Positions 43,457-51,632 of a stretch of DNA of 64,000 nt are shown here, piece by piece. Numbering within the stretch: position 1 is the stretch's first letter; each line of letters opens with the position of its first letter. The notes beneath the pieces are model-generated. The model saw only the letters and a program-made list of their open reading frames with translations, was not told where the DNA came from and did not search any database. Source of the stretch: G963667145 sp963676515 [NCBI: Candidatus Cloacimonadota bacterium] (GTDB lineage: Bacteria; Cloacimonadota; Cloacimonadia; G963667145); the NCBI GenBank assembly GCA_963676515.1, contig OY781061.1:1488001-1552000 (forward strand). The letters run 5' to 3'. A program made the translations under genes and the position numbers.

Positions 43457-44764
43457 ATGAAAAAAATATTTTTTGTAAGTTTGTTTTGTTTAAGTTGTGG
43501 ATGGTTGTTAGCTTACTCCGCTTTTGGAGATAAAGGTCTTTTGCAACAAAATCTCGGAAGAGATTTTTATTCCACAGGCTCTGGTTACACGGGCTCAGCA
43601 GATTTGTTTCGGTTTAATGCAAGTCTCGTGAACCCATCTATGGCAACCACCGCAGACAATGTAAAAATTTCCACAGGCTTTTCTATTGCTCGGAGGTTTT
43701 TTGAAAAAGGTGAAGATCAACGACATCTATCCAATTCGGATGATTACGATTTGCCTTATTTCAATATTATCGTTCCTTACAAAAACAACTTTTTCGCTTT
43801 AGATTTTGCTTCGGGATATTCGGGATCTTATGAGTACGATCACAATAATGTGGAAGAAGATTTTTTTGCAAATTTTTATAAAGTGGGACTAGTGTATGCA
43901 CACAAAACGCCTTGGGTCAATATTGGTGTGGGTGCTCACTTTTATGTTGGCTCTGCACAAAAAGATTTGACTGCCACGAGCGAAGATCATTTTAATTTTG
44001 AAGATACAGTAGAAGATTTAGATTACGACTTCGACTCTACTAATGTTGTGTCGGAAGATTTTACTGGCAGAGCGTTTACTTATAATATCGGGCTGTCCAA
44101 GGAGTTTGGCAATCTTTCTTTGGGTGCGTACTACACCCCTGCTGTTACTATAGATGCCGACAACGAGTTTAGCACGACTTCTACGACTTATGATGAGTAC
44201 CAATACGCCGATGGATCTACGGACTCTTCGTATTCGCTGGACGACAGTGTAGTGATTACTGGTTCGGAGAGCAAAGAGCTGAAATTACCAGAGATTTACG
44301 GTTTTGGGCTCACATACAAAATTGATGAGGCGTGGAAGCTCAGTTTGGATGCGGATTATCAAGTTTGGCAAGAGTGCTCTTATTATGATAATATCGAGAT
44401 GAAGAACACTTTCAACTTTGGAATAGGCGTGGCTTACGATCGAGAGGAAGAGCCATGGTACTGGAATGTCCCTCTTCGGGCAGGATATTACCGCAAGGAG
44501 TTTCCTTTTGAGGTTGGTGGAGAGAGTCTCACGGAGCAGGGAGTTACTTTGGGCTTTGATATTCCCGTGAATAATTTGGGAGGTTCTCGAGCTAGTGTGG
44601 CTTTGCAGTACTCCAGCAGAGGCTCTAAGACCGACAACGGTTACAACGAGCAAGAAGTGAAAATCTCTTTTGGATTTACAGGTTTCGATATATTCGGCTC
44701 AAGGAGCAAATTGACACAAAAGAGAGACATCCCCATATCTTCACAAGATTATGACCAATATTAA
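43457..44764 (+). CDS. probable outer-membrane beta-barrel protein
   Basis: 435 residues. Signal peptide KIFFVSLFCLSCGWLLAYS. The mature sequence alternates polar and hydrophobic residues in aromatic-rich strands (NNFFALDFASGYSGSYEYD, WNVPLRAGYYRKEF, SRASVALQYSS), typical of a transmembrane barrel. The N-terminus (DLFRFNASLVNPSMA) recalls FadL/OmpP1-like barrels, where it forms a plug. Cargo unknown; with two fatty-acid-activating enzymes in the window a lipid transporter is possible, but that is speculation. Its last 14 bases overlap smpB. Confidence 0.7.
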   Translation: MKKIFFVSLFCLSCGWLLAYSAFGDKGLLQQNLGRDFYSTGSGYTGSADLFRFNASLVNPSMATTADNVKISTGFSIARRFFEKGEDQRHLSNSDDYDLPYFNIIVPYKNNFFALDFASGYSGSYEYDHNNVEEDFFANFYKVGLVYAHKTPWVNIGVGAHFYVGSAQKDLTATSEDHFNFEDTVEDLDYDFDSTNVVSEDFTGRAFTYNIGLSKEFGNLSLGAYYTPAVTIDADNEFSTTSTTYDEYQYADGSTDSSYSLDDSVVITGSESKELKLPEIYGFGLTYKIDEAWKLSLDADYQVWQECSYYDNIEMKNTFNFGIGVAYDREEEPWYWNVPLRAGYYRKEFPFEVGGESLTEQGVTLGFDIPVNNLGGSRASVALQYSSRGSKTDNGYNEQEVKISFGFTGFDIFGSRSKLTQKRDIPISSQDYDQY

Positions 44765-45197
44765 AAACAAAAAAGCTTATCATAATTTTCTTTTTCTGGA
44801 AGATTTTGAAGCGGGTATTCAGTTGCTGGGTACGGAGATAAAGTCGATTAGAGATGGAAAGTTGAACTTTTTGGACGCCTACGCTCATCTGGAAAAAGGG
44901 GAAGTTTGGCTTTCAGGATTGCACATATCACCGCACAAAACAGCGAGCTTTTTTAATCATGAACCGATGCGGAAAAGGAAATTGCTTCTGACCAAGAAAG
45001 AGATCAAGAAGTTGGAGAAAAAAACTGCTGAGAAAGGTCTGACGATTGTCCCCAAAAAAATTTATATCAACGCCAAAGGGCTGGCTAAAATTACGATAAG
45101 CCTAGCTAAGGGCAAGAAAGTGCACGACAAGAGAGAGTCGATAAAGCAGAAAGATATTAAGCGAGACACCGCTAGGATGCTCAAAGGGATTAAATGA
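44751..45197 (+). CDS. smpB: SsrA-binding protein
   Basis: 148 residues. Conserved parts: N-KKAYHNFLFLEDFEAGIQLLGTEIKS, LNFLDAYAHL, and the C-terminal GKKVHDKRESIKQKD tail. SmpB carries tmRNA to stalled ribosomes. The start overlaps the barrel-protein gene by 14 bases and the stop overlaps dxr, so a membrane protein, ribosome rescue and isoprenoid genes share one transcript. The tmRNA gene itself was not recognised in the window. Confidence 0.95.
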   Translation: MTNIKNKKAYHNFLFLEDFEAGIQLLGTEIKSIRDGKLNFLDAYAHLEKGEVWLSGLHISPHKTASFFNHEPMRKRKLLLTKKEIKKLEKKTAEKGLTIVPKKIYINAKGLAKITISLAKGKKVHDKRESIKQKDIKRDTARMLKGIK

Positions 45198-46330
45198 AGA
45201 AAATAGCTGTTTTGGGATTTAGTGGCTCGATAGGGCAATCGGCGGCTAAAGTTGTGCGAGCTCATCCTGATAAGTTTTCCGTTGTATTGGCATCGGCTCA
45301 TACGGATAGCAAAGCACTTTTCGATTATGCTCGGGAGTTCAATATCCCGAAGCTGGTTTTGACGGGTGTAGAAAAAGTAGAGTGTGAGATCCCTCGAGGT
45401 GTGAAAGTTTATTACGGCAAAGCGAGCTTGCTCCGCCTCATAGCAGACGAAAATTTTGATATTTTGCTCAACGCTATTTCTGGCTCGGCAGGTTTGGAGT
45501 ACTCTTTGGCAACTGTGACAAAAGGTGTGGATTTGGCGTTAGCTAACAAGGAAACTTTGGTGATGGCTGGAGATTTGCTCAAAGAGAAGCTGAAAGTTTC
45601 AAAAAGCAAACTTTTGCCGGTGGATAGTGAGCATTCGGCGATTTTTCAAGTTTTGCAAGGTAGTGGTAACAAGGCGATAAAGAAAATATATTTGACCGCA
45701 TCGGGTGGACCTTTTTTGCACAGACCCTTGCACACTTTTGATTCTATCCAAGTGAAAGACGCTTTGGCACATCCCACTTGGTCGATGGGTGATAAGATTA
45801 CGATAGACTCAGCTACGATGCTCAATAAGGCACTAGAGGTGATCGAGGCGCGCCATCTTTTTGATGTGGAGTACCAGCAGATAGTTCCCGTCATCCATAG
45901 GCAATCTATTGTGCATTCGATGGTGGAGTGCCTAGATGGCTCTATCTTGGCACAGATGAGTAATCCTTCGATGACCTTGCCGATTTTGTACGCATTCTCG
46001 CATCCTGAGAGGTACTGGGACGATGGAGTGAAGACCAACCTTTTTGAGCTGGAAGAGTTAAGTTTTCAGCCGATAGAGCAAAAAAGGTTTCCTCTCTACT
46101 TTGCTGGGGTGGCAGCGGGCAAAGCAGGCGGACTAGCACCCACAGTACTCAATAGTGCATCTGAGGCTGCTGTAGCTCTGTTTTTGCAAAAGAGGATAAG
46201 CTTTCCTGATATATGCTCGGTGGTTTGTGAGCAGTTGGATAAGTTGGACAATATCGCATCGCCAGACTTGGAGCAAATCTTAGAGACTAATCGAAAAGTT
46301 TACGATGAAGTTTTGGCAAAGCACTCTTAG
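45194..46330 (+). CDS. dxr: 1-deoxy-D-xylulose 5-phosphate reductoisomerase
   Basis: 378 residues. NADPH site VLGFSGSIGQSAAKVV at the N-terminus (consensus GSTGSIG, here GFSGSIG), LANKETLVMAG near 117, PVDSEHSAIFQ near 139 with the metal Asp/Glu, and SGGPFLHRP near 178. Commits carbon to the MEP isoprenoid pathway. Full length. It overlaps smpB by 4 and the next barrel gene by 26 bases. Confidence 0.95.
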   Translation: MKKIAVLGFSGSIGQSAAKVVRAHPDKFSVVLASAHTDSKALFDYAREFNIPKLVLTGVEKVECEIPRGVKVYYGKASLLRLIADENFDILLNAISGSAGLEYSLATVTKGVDLALANKETLVMAGDLLKEKLKVSKSKLLPVDSEHSAIFQVLQGSGNKAIKKIYLTASGGPFLHRPLHTFDSIQVKDALAHPTWSMGDKITIDSATMLNKALEVIEARHLFDVEYQQIVPVIHRQSIVHSMVECLDGSILAQMSNPSMTLPILYAFSHPERYWDDGVKTNLFELEELSFQPIEQKRFPLYFAGVAAGKAGGLAPTVLNSASEAAVALFLQKRISFPDICSVVCEQLDKLDNIASPDLEQILETNRKVYDEVLAKHS

Positions 46331-47618
46331 CTTTTTGTTTTTCTTCTCTCTTTTGAGTGGAGAAACGGAGATTTTGCTGAATGCTGATTACAAGTATTTG
46401 AATCTTCCCAGTAGCACTCCTTATTTTAATTCCAAAATTCTGGATAAACTTGATAGTAGAAACAGGAAAAAAGAGGAGTTATTAGGGATGGACAACCCTT
46501 TGCAACATGGAGCTACTTTTTTTATTTTTCAAACCAAAACTGCTGTCTCATCTGGAGTAACAATTTTTGCCGATCTTTTGGCAGAACACCGAGGTTCTTC
46601 CTACGGCGACCGTTGCACAGATAATATGATCGTCTATCCTCGGGGATATGTGGTGATAGACAAAGATATATTGCGAGGGCTGAGCATCTATTCCCATCTT
46701 GGAGATAAAGAGAACTTTAGACTCAATCAAGGACTTTACATTTTCAACCAAGACATTAGATGTATGGAGCATACTGTGCGATGGGGGAACTTTGCTTACA
46801 ATTATCTTTGGGTTGCGGATATGGTAAACAGCGTGGGCTTGAATACGGACGATTTTTTTGCCAATAATTTTATTTTATATGGTGGTGATGATGTCTCTGA
46901 GTGGAAAAGTAATTTGACAGCTTCTTTGGGATTGTGCCTGGGAGATATGGACAGTAGTGTGAGCAGCGTAAAAGATGTTTACAGTGTGGGAGCGATGTTA
47001 GAGTATAAGCACTTGTGGCAAGGGTATATCTCGGCTGGAGCTAGAGGCGGAGGTTATCGAGATGGGGCTTGTCTTTTGGGAATGAAGTTTGAGAAAAGCG
47101 AAGAACGAAGAAATTTGAAGGTGCTTTTCGAGTCGAGATATTACGAAGAGGATTTTTTGCAAGGGCTCAAAAGTGATGTCGATTATCGTGATGTGAGCGA
47201 AGGAGACTATGCGAACACGATAGGAGAACAGCTTTATCCTCTTACGGCTTATGATAAACCTTTTTCTCAGCTAGCGGTGTTTAGCGAATATCAGGGATAT
47301 TACAAGGGTGACGATGGTATGGAAGAGTTGGCAACGGATGTTTGGGGTTTGAGTTTGCAAGTCAGTTGGCTGGAGAGGTTTTGCAATTTTTTTGCTAGCG
47401 TGGATGGCGACTTCAACTATATAAAGCCTACCGATTTTGAAGGGTCGTTTTATCCTTTTTACTCGGTTAAGGTTGGTTATGAGCCTTACAAAGACAATAA
47501 AATTGCAGTGGTAATGAGCAATAAAGGAATGAACCTGAACAAAAATTACACAACATTTTACGCTTATGAGCAGCCATATTTTGGATTTTTTTTTAGTCGA
47601 GATTTAGATTTTAATTAA
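46305..47618 (+). CDS. probable outer-membrane beta-barrel protein
   Basis: 437 residues, family not recognised. Signal peptide KFWQSTLSFLFFFSLLSG. Mature chain consists of aromatic-rich amphipathic strands with short turns (YVVIDKDILRGLSIYSHLGD, WQGYISAGARGGGYRDG, FFASVDGDFNYIK) and ends FGFFFSRDLDFN, consistent with a barrel. Several repeated 'double Gly' strands suggest 14 or more strands. It begins inside dxr (26-base overlap), so translation is likely coupled. Confidence 0.6.
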   Translation: MKFWQSTLSFLFFFSLLSGETEILLNADYKYLNLPSSTPYFNSKILDKLDSRNRKKEELLGMDNPLQHGATFFIFQTKTAVSSGVTIFADLLAEHRGSSYGDRCTDNMIVYPRGYVVIDKDILRGLSIYSHLGDKENFRLNQGLYIFNQDIRCMEHTVRWGNFAYNYLWVADMVNSVGLNTDDFFANNFILYGGDDVSEWKSNLTASLGLCLGDMDSSVSSVKDVYSVGAMLEYKHLWQGYISAGARGGGYRDGACLLGMKFEKSEERRNLKVLFESRYYEEDFLQGLKSDVDYRDVSEGDYANTIGEQLYPLTAYDKPFSQLAVFSEYQGYYKGDDGMEELATDVWGLSLQVSWLERFCNFFASVDGDFNYIKPTDFEGSFYPFYSVKVGYEPYKDNKIAVVMSNKGMNLNKNYTTFYAYEQPYFGFFFSRDLDFN

Positions 47619-47636
47619 ACATAAGGAGAAAGAATT

Positions 47637-48365
47637 ATGTTGAAGATCGGTTTACTTGGATATGGGGTAATGGGAAGATTGCTAGACGATTTGGCGGAGA
47701 GTATGGGGTGTGAGGTGGTAGCGAAGATAGACCCTGCACTGGGTGTTAGCCTGAAGAGAGAAAACCTGCATGATGCAGAAGTTGTGATAGATTTTACTCT
47801 GGGTAGCTGTGCGGTGGAGAATGCACGCCAAGTTTGCCAATGGGGAAAGAAGATAGTCGTGGGTGCTACGGGCTTTGATTTGCAGGAGCTAAAGAAAGTT
47901 AAAGGCGATATTATCTATGCCTCCAATTTTTCTGTGGGAGTAAACCTTTTTATTAAAATAGTCGAGTCAGCTGCTAAGTTATTTGATAAAGTGAAAGATT
48001 ATGATGTATGTGGAGTAGAGTATCATCATCAGCGGAAGGTAGATAGTCCCAGTGGAACAGCCAAAAGTATTGCCGAGGTCTTGTTAAAAAATCTCTCGAG
48101 CAAAAACAAGCTAATGATAGATAGGGTGGAAGGAAAAATAAAACCCGAGGAGTTGCATTTCGCCAGCGTGCGGTGTGGCGATATACCGGGTACGCACTTG
48201 ATAGATTTTGATTCATCTGCCGATACTATCGAGCTCAAGCATACAGCTCGCAGCAGAAAAGGGTTTGCTCTGGGAGCTTTGCGGGCAGCTATTTTTTTGG
48301 CTAAAAACAAAGGCTTTTATCGATTTGAAGATGTTTTTGATGAGATTTTGGGTTTGCAGAATTAG
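47637..48365 (+). CDS. dapB: 4-hydroxy-tetrahydrodipicolinate reductase
   Basis: 242 residues. NAD(P) site GLLGYGVMGRLL at the N-terminus, VVGATGFD near 80, ASNFSVGVNLF near 99, and the substrate motif EYHHQRKVDSPSGTA near 127-141 with catalytic His and Lys. Makes tetrahydrodipicolinate for lysine and diaminopimelate. AAGGAGAAAGAATT precedes the ATG. Its last ~36 codons plus stop are repeated 886 bases downstream, see the duplication entry. Confidence 0.95.
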   Translation: MLKIGLLGYGVMGRLLDDLAESMGCEVVAKIDPALGVSLKRENLHDAEVVIDFTLGSCAVENARQVCQWGKKIVVGATGFDLQELKKVKGDIIYASNFSVGVNLFIKIVESAAKLFDKVKDYDVCGVEYHHQRKVDSPSGTAKSIAEVLLKNLSSKNKLMIDRVEGKIKPEELHFASVRCGDIPGTHLIDFDSSADTIELKHTARSRKGFALGALRAAIFLAKNKGFYRFEDVFDEILGLQN

Positions 48366-48368
48366 CAA
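48256..48368 (+). repeat. copy 1 of a 113-base direct duplication of the dapB 3' end
   Basis: Covers the last part of dapB including its TAG and three bases after. It matches 49142-49254 at 107 of 113 positions by my alignment. The copies flank the unknown gene at 48513. Confidence 0.93.
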
Positions 48369-48512
48369 TGATGGTAGATGTTTAAATATATTAAATTTGT
48401 TGGTACGGATTTTTTGCTTGACATAGAGTTACATTTTATCAAAAAAAATATGTGAAATTGAAATTGATTTTGGAATAATTGAACTTATTTAGTTCTGTAA
48501 TCAGGAGAAAAA

Positions 48513-49124
48513 ATGAAAGAAAGTATGAAAAGTAAGCAAAATATGGCGATACGAGAAACTACAGATGTTATAATTGAATGTCTTATTAATGATCAATCAA
48601 TAAGTGAAAGTTTGATATCTGACAGTTATTCCGCTGCTTTAAACAAACAGGAAATCTTTGGGAAAAAAAATTTTAGTTTAGTCGTATTAATTCAAAATGC
48701 TATCTTGAGAATTCAAAGGACTCGCTTTTTAACCTCAGAGCAAAAGCAAAATTATAGAGATGAATTAAATAAGACTCTCAAAGAATTACAAAATCCACTT
48801 GGGACTTCTCCCGTGCAGATTAAGGATTTGCTCTCCGATACAGATGATATTAAAAAGCAAATAAGTGAAGATGATTTGAATGTAGAGCTTATTTGCTCTT
48901 CTATAAATAAACTTCAGGATAAAATAAAAAAAGTTAAAATTCTTAACTTTGATGACAATGAAAAAATCCCTCTACTAAAATATCTTCAAAATCTAGGGGT
49001 TTTTTTAGGCAAAGTCTCACTGTATGGTCTTGTATTTAATTCTATAATTATTGTTTGTCTTTTTTTTGTTTTGCTTATTATGGATCCATATGGTATTTAT
49101 ACTTTTCTTAGTAATAAAATATAG
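48513..49124 (+). CDS. membrane-anchored coiled-coil protein of unknown function inside the dapB-flanked insert
   Basis: 203 residues, not recognised. Helical and charged through residue ~160, with heptad-like stretches (EQKQNYRDELNKTLKELQ; CSSINKLQDKIKKVK), then one transmembrane helix (LYGLVFNSIIIVCLFFVLLIM) and a short tail. The gene is notably AT-rich compared with dapB and atpG. CAGGAGAAAAA precedes the ATG; a TTGACA lies at 48418-48423 but without a good -10. The flanking duplication implies arrival by recombination. A defence or anti-phage role is possible for such a small cargo gene but nothing in the sequence proves it. Confidence 0.75.
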   Translation: MKESMKSKQNMAIRETTDVIIECLINDQSISESLISDSYSAALNKQEIFGKKNFSLVVLIQNAILRIQRTRFLTSEQKQNYRDELNKTLKELQNPLGTSPVQIKDLLSDTDDIKKQISEDDLNVELICSSINKLQDKIKKVKILNFDDNEKIPLLKYLQNLGVFLGKVSLYGLVFNSIIIVCLFFVLLIMDPYGIYTFLSNKI

Positions 49125-49141
49125 AATTATTTCTCACAATC

Positions 49142-49254
49142 GAAAATGGTTTACTCTGGGAGCTTTGCGGGCAGCTATTTTTTTGGCTCGGAACAAAGGT
49201 TTTTATCGATTTGAAGATGTTTTTGATGAGATTTTGGGTTTGCAGAATTAGCAA
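49142..49254 (+). pseudogene. copy 2: duplicated dapB 3' end downstream of the inserted gene
   Basis: Encodes LGALRAAIFLARNKGFY...GLQN and a TAG in the same relative frame as dapB, with no start of its own. Six differences from copy 1: G/T and G/A near the left edge, AAA to CGG (Lys to Arg) and GGC to GGT, plus none elsewhere. The differences inside the open frame are synonymous or conservative, as between orthologues from two strains, rather than random decay. Confidence 0.9.
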
Positions 49255-49354
49255 ATTAACTCTTGACAGTATGTTTGATTTTTCGAGTTTTAGATAAAAT
49301 TGGATTGATTGATGAGCTTAAAAATGCGTTTAAAGATTAAAGATGGAGATTATA

Positions 49355-49609
49355 ATGGAAAATTGGAATTTAGAGAAGTTAAATAAAGGCGTTAAGAAGT
49401 TAGATTTCATAGATTTCAAACTATCGCAACTGGCATCTTTTGCTTTTGCGTTGATGGTTGTAAAAATGTTTCCTTTTTTACGAAGATTGGGATTTAAAAA
49501 ACTTTTGGGTTTGCTTGTTTTGAGTGGTGTCAGACCTTTTTGTAAGTTTTTCCCCTTGAGCGATTTGCACGCGAAAGTGGTGGACGAAGAAGCTTCGGAA
49601 GAGCAGTAA
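49355..49609 (+). CDS. small membrane-associated protein upstream of atpG
   Basis: 84 residues from the ATG at 49355, chosen because GGAG lies six bases upstream; a start at 49343 would add four residues but overlaps that site. A charged N-terminus is followed by a hydrophobic helix (LASFAFALMVVKMFPF) and a second one (FKKLLGLLVLSGVRPFCKFF), then an acidic tail EEASEEQ. Not recognised. It is 27 bases ahead of atpG and could be linked to ATP synthase assembly, an inference from position only. Confidence 0.6.
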   Translation: MENWNLEKLNKGVKKLDFIDFKLSQLASFAFALMVVKMFPFLRRLGFKKLLGLLVLSGVRPFCKFFPLSDLHAKVVDEEASEEQ

Positions 49610-49636
49610 ATAAAGATTTTGTGAGGAGTAGAGACG

Positions 49637-50485
49637 ATGGGTAATCTAAAAGCTATCAAAAGCAGAATAGAGGGTGTAAAATCTACCAGACAAATAACTA
49701 ATGCGATGAAGATGGTGGCGGCTAGCAAACTGCGAAAATCACAGGAAGCGATTGAGTCGGCACGCCCTTATGCAAATTTGGTGGGCGGGATGCTCTCTTG
49801 CGTGAAGAAAAAGAACACTCAGTCGGTGCATCCTTTTTTTTTAGCGAAAGATAGCCAGAAATCAGCTTTAGTAGTGGTGACTTCCGACCGTGGTTTGTGT
49901 GGCTCTTTTAACTCTGAAATTGTAAAAAGGGTGAAAGCTCATCTAGATGCTAATGCGAATGTGGATGTGATTTGTGTGGGCAAAAACGGCACGATTGCTC
50001 TGAAAAAGGTTTGCGAGGTTTACAGCCAGTTCACGGGTTTGTTCAACAGTATGGATTTTTCCGTTGCCAAAGATATTACGGAGATTGTGCTGGATTTGTA
50101 TCTGAACAAAGGGTATGAGAAGGTGGATGTTATTTACAACAAGTTTGTTTCAGCGATTCAGCAAGACATTATTTTTAAAAAGCTTTTTCCGATAGAGCCT
50201 TCTGTGGAAGAAGATTTTTCTGCAACAGATTTTTTGTACGAACCAGATGAGGATGCTATTGTAGAAGAGTTGGGCAAAAAGTACATCTCTGTGGAAATTT
50301 GGCGAATTCTCTTGGAGTCGTCGGCAGCCGAGCAAGCCGCTAGAATGACCGCGATGGATAATGCTACGGAGAACGCTAGCGATATTATCCAGAGTTTGTC
50401 GTTGCAGTACAATAGAGAAAGACAGTCTGCTATCACTGGAGAGATTATCGACATTGTGGGTGGAGCAGAGGCTATTAACGAGTAA
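49637..50485 (+). CDS. atpG: F1F0 ATP synthase gamma subunit
   Basis: 282 residues. N-terminal NLKAIKSRIEGVKSTRQITNAMKMVAASKLRK is the rotor coiled coil, VVTSDRGLCGSFNSEIVK near 76 is the Rossmann-like part, and the C-terminal helix has AARMTAMDNATENASDII and YNRERQSAITGEIIDIVGGAEAI. It is the central stalk of the F1 motor. Unusually, no atpA, atpD or other ATP synthase gene lies next to it; it stands between a small unknown gene and the arginine operon. Confidence 0.95.
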   Translation: MGNLKAIKSRIEGVKSTRQITNAMKMVAASKLRKSQEAIESARPYANLVGGMLSCVKKKNTQSVHPFFLAKDSQKSALVVVTSDRGLCGSFNSEIVKRVKAHLDANANVDVICVGKNGTIALKKVCEVYSQFTGLFNSMDFSVAKDITEIVLDLYLNKGYEKVDVIYNKFVSAIQQDIIFKKLFPIEPSVEEDFSATDFLYEPDEDAIVEELGKKYISVEIWRILLESSAAEQAARMTAMDNATENASDIIQSLSLQYNRERQSAITGEIIDIVGGAEAINE

Positions 50486-50518
50486 TTTTTCTCTTTTTTT
50501 AAGAGAAGATATAATTTG

Positions 50519-50558
50519 GCTATCTCACTTTAAGGTAAAGAGTTGAGGTAGCTTTTTT
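50519..50558 (+). terminator. probable terminator between atpG and argC
   Basis: GCTATCTCA (50519-50527) pairs with TGAGGTAGC (50544-50552) with one G-U, then six T. A second weaker AT hairpin (TTCTCTT/AAGAGAA, 50489-50507) precedes it. TATAAT at 50510-50515 lies between the two. Confidence 0.65.
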
Positions 50559-50589
50559 ACAATAAGATTTTAAGTAAGGAGTTAGGGCG

Positions 50590-51630
50590 ATGTTAAGAGT
50601 TTCGGTTGTGGGTGCTACGGGATATTCTGGTGTAGAGCTGGTAAGAATATTGCTGAGTCATCCTGAGGTAAAAATCGCTGATTTGGTGTCCAAAAGTTAT
50701 GTTGGCAAAGATTTTGCAGAGATTTATCCCGCTTTTCGCGGGAAGCTAGATAGTGTGTGTAAAGCTCTGGACACAGCGGAATTGGCTCAAAGTAGTGATT
50801 TGGTGTTTTTGGCGTTGCCGACTGGACCTGCCCAGAAGATAGCTTCTGAGTTACTGGCGGAAGAAGTCAAGGTGATAGACCTCGGAGCGGATTTTCGCTT
50901 GGAAGATGTGGAAGATTACCAGCAATGGTATGGGTCTGAGCATCAGGCTGTGCAGTTGCTAGATCAAGCGATTTACAATATTCCCGAAATCCACAAGAAG
51001 AAGCTGGAAGATGTGCAACTGGTGGCGAATCCTGGCTGTTACCCTACGAGCGTTTTGCTGGGGTTAGCACCGATAATGGACAAACAGATTGTGGATATTT
51101 CCAGCATTATCATCGATAGTAAATCGGGTGTGAGTGGTGCTGGTCGTGGATTAAATATTGGAGTGCAATTTTGTCAGCAGGCGGAAAATTTCAAGGCTTA
51201 CAAGGTGGCTTCCCACAGGCATATTCCTGAGATAGAGCAAGAGCTGAGCAAGCTCTGTGGGGAAAAGGTTTTAGTGAGTTTTACACCGCACCTTTTACCT
51301 TTGAAAAGGGGCATATTGTCCACGATTTACTTGGATCTGCTGGAAAAGGTAGATATGAGTGAGTTAAGAAAATATTATGAAGAGTATTATCAAGATGCTT
51401 CGTTTGTGTGTTTGTTGCCAGAGGGCGAGCTGCCGGAGATAAAGAATGTTGCTGGTAGTAACGATTGCCACTTAAATATATTTCTGGATGAGCGAGTGGG
51501 GCGACTAGTGGTGGTGAGCGTGATAGACAACCTCGTGAAAGGAGCTGCGGGACAAGCGGTGCAAAATATGAATATTTTGTGTGGTTTTGAGCAAAGCTTA
51601 GGACTAAGCGGACTTAGAGCGGGAGTGTAG
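50590..51630 (+). CDS. argC: N-acetyl-gamma-glutamyl-phosphate reductase
   Basis: 346 residues. NADP site VVGATGYSGVELVRIL at the N-terminus, DLGADFRLED near 97, and the catalytic Cys in NPGCYPTSVLLG near 146. HRHIPEIEQEL is the second active-site segment. Converts N-acetylglutamyl phosphate to the semialdehyde. First gene of the arginine cluster argC-argJ-argA-like-argB-argG; argJ follows after 2 bases. TAAGGAGTTAGGGCG precedes the ATG. Confidence 0.95.
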   Translation: MLRVSVVGATGYSGVELVRILLSHPEVKIADLVSKSYVGKDFAEIYPAFRGKLDSVCKALDTAELAQSSDLVFLALPTGPAQKIASELLAEEVKVIDLGADFRLEDVEDYQQWYGSEHQAVQLLDQAIYNIPEIHKKKLEDVQLVANPGCYPTSVLLGLAPIMDKQIVDISSIIIDSKSGVSGAGRGLNIGVQFCQQAENFKAYKVASHRHIPEIEQELSKLCGEKVLVSFTPHLLPLKRGILSTIYLDLLEKVDMSELRKYYEEYYQDASFVCLLPEGELPEIKNVAGSNDCHLNIFLDERVGRLVVVSVIDNLVKGAAGQAVQNMNILCGFEQSLGLSGLRAGV

Positions 51631-51632
51631 GA

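Noticed and set aside
48418-48423. TTGACA as a firm promoter for the inserted gene
   Set aside because: No acceptable -10 element at 16-18 bases; kept only as a remark in the gene entry.
49051-49251. 66-codon open frame ending in the dapB-like tail
   Set aside because: It starts inside the unknown gene in another frame; the tail is a duplicated fragment, not a gene.
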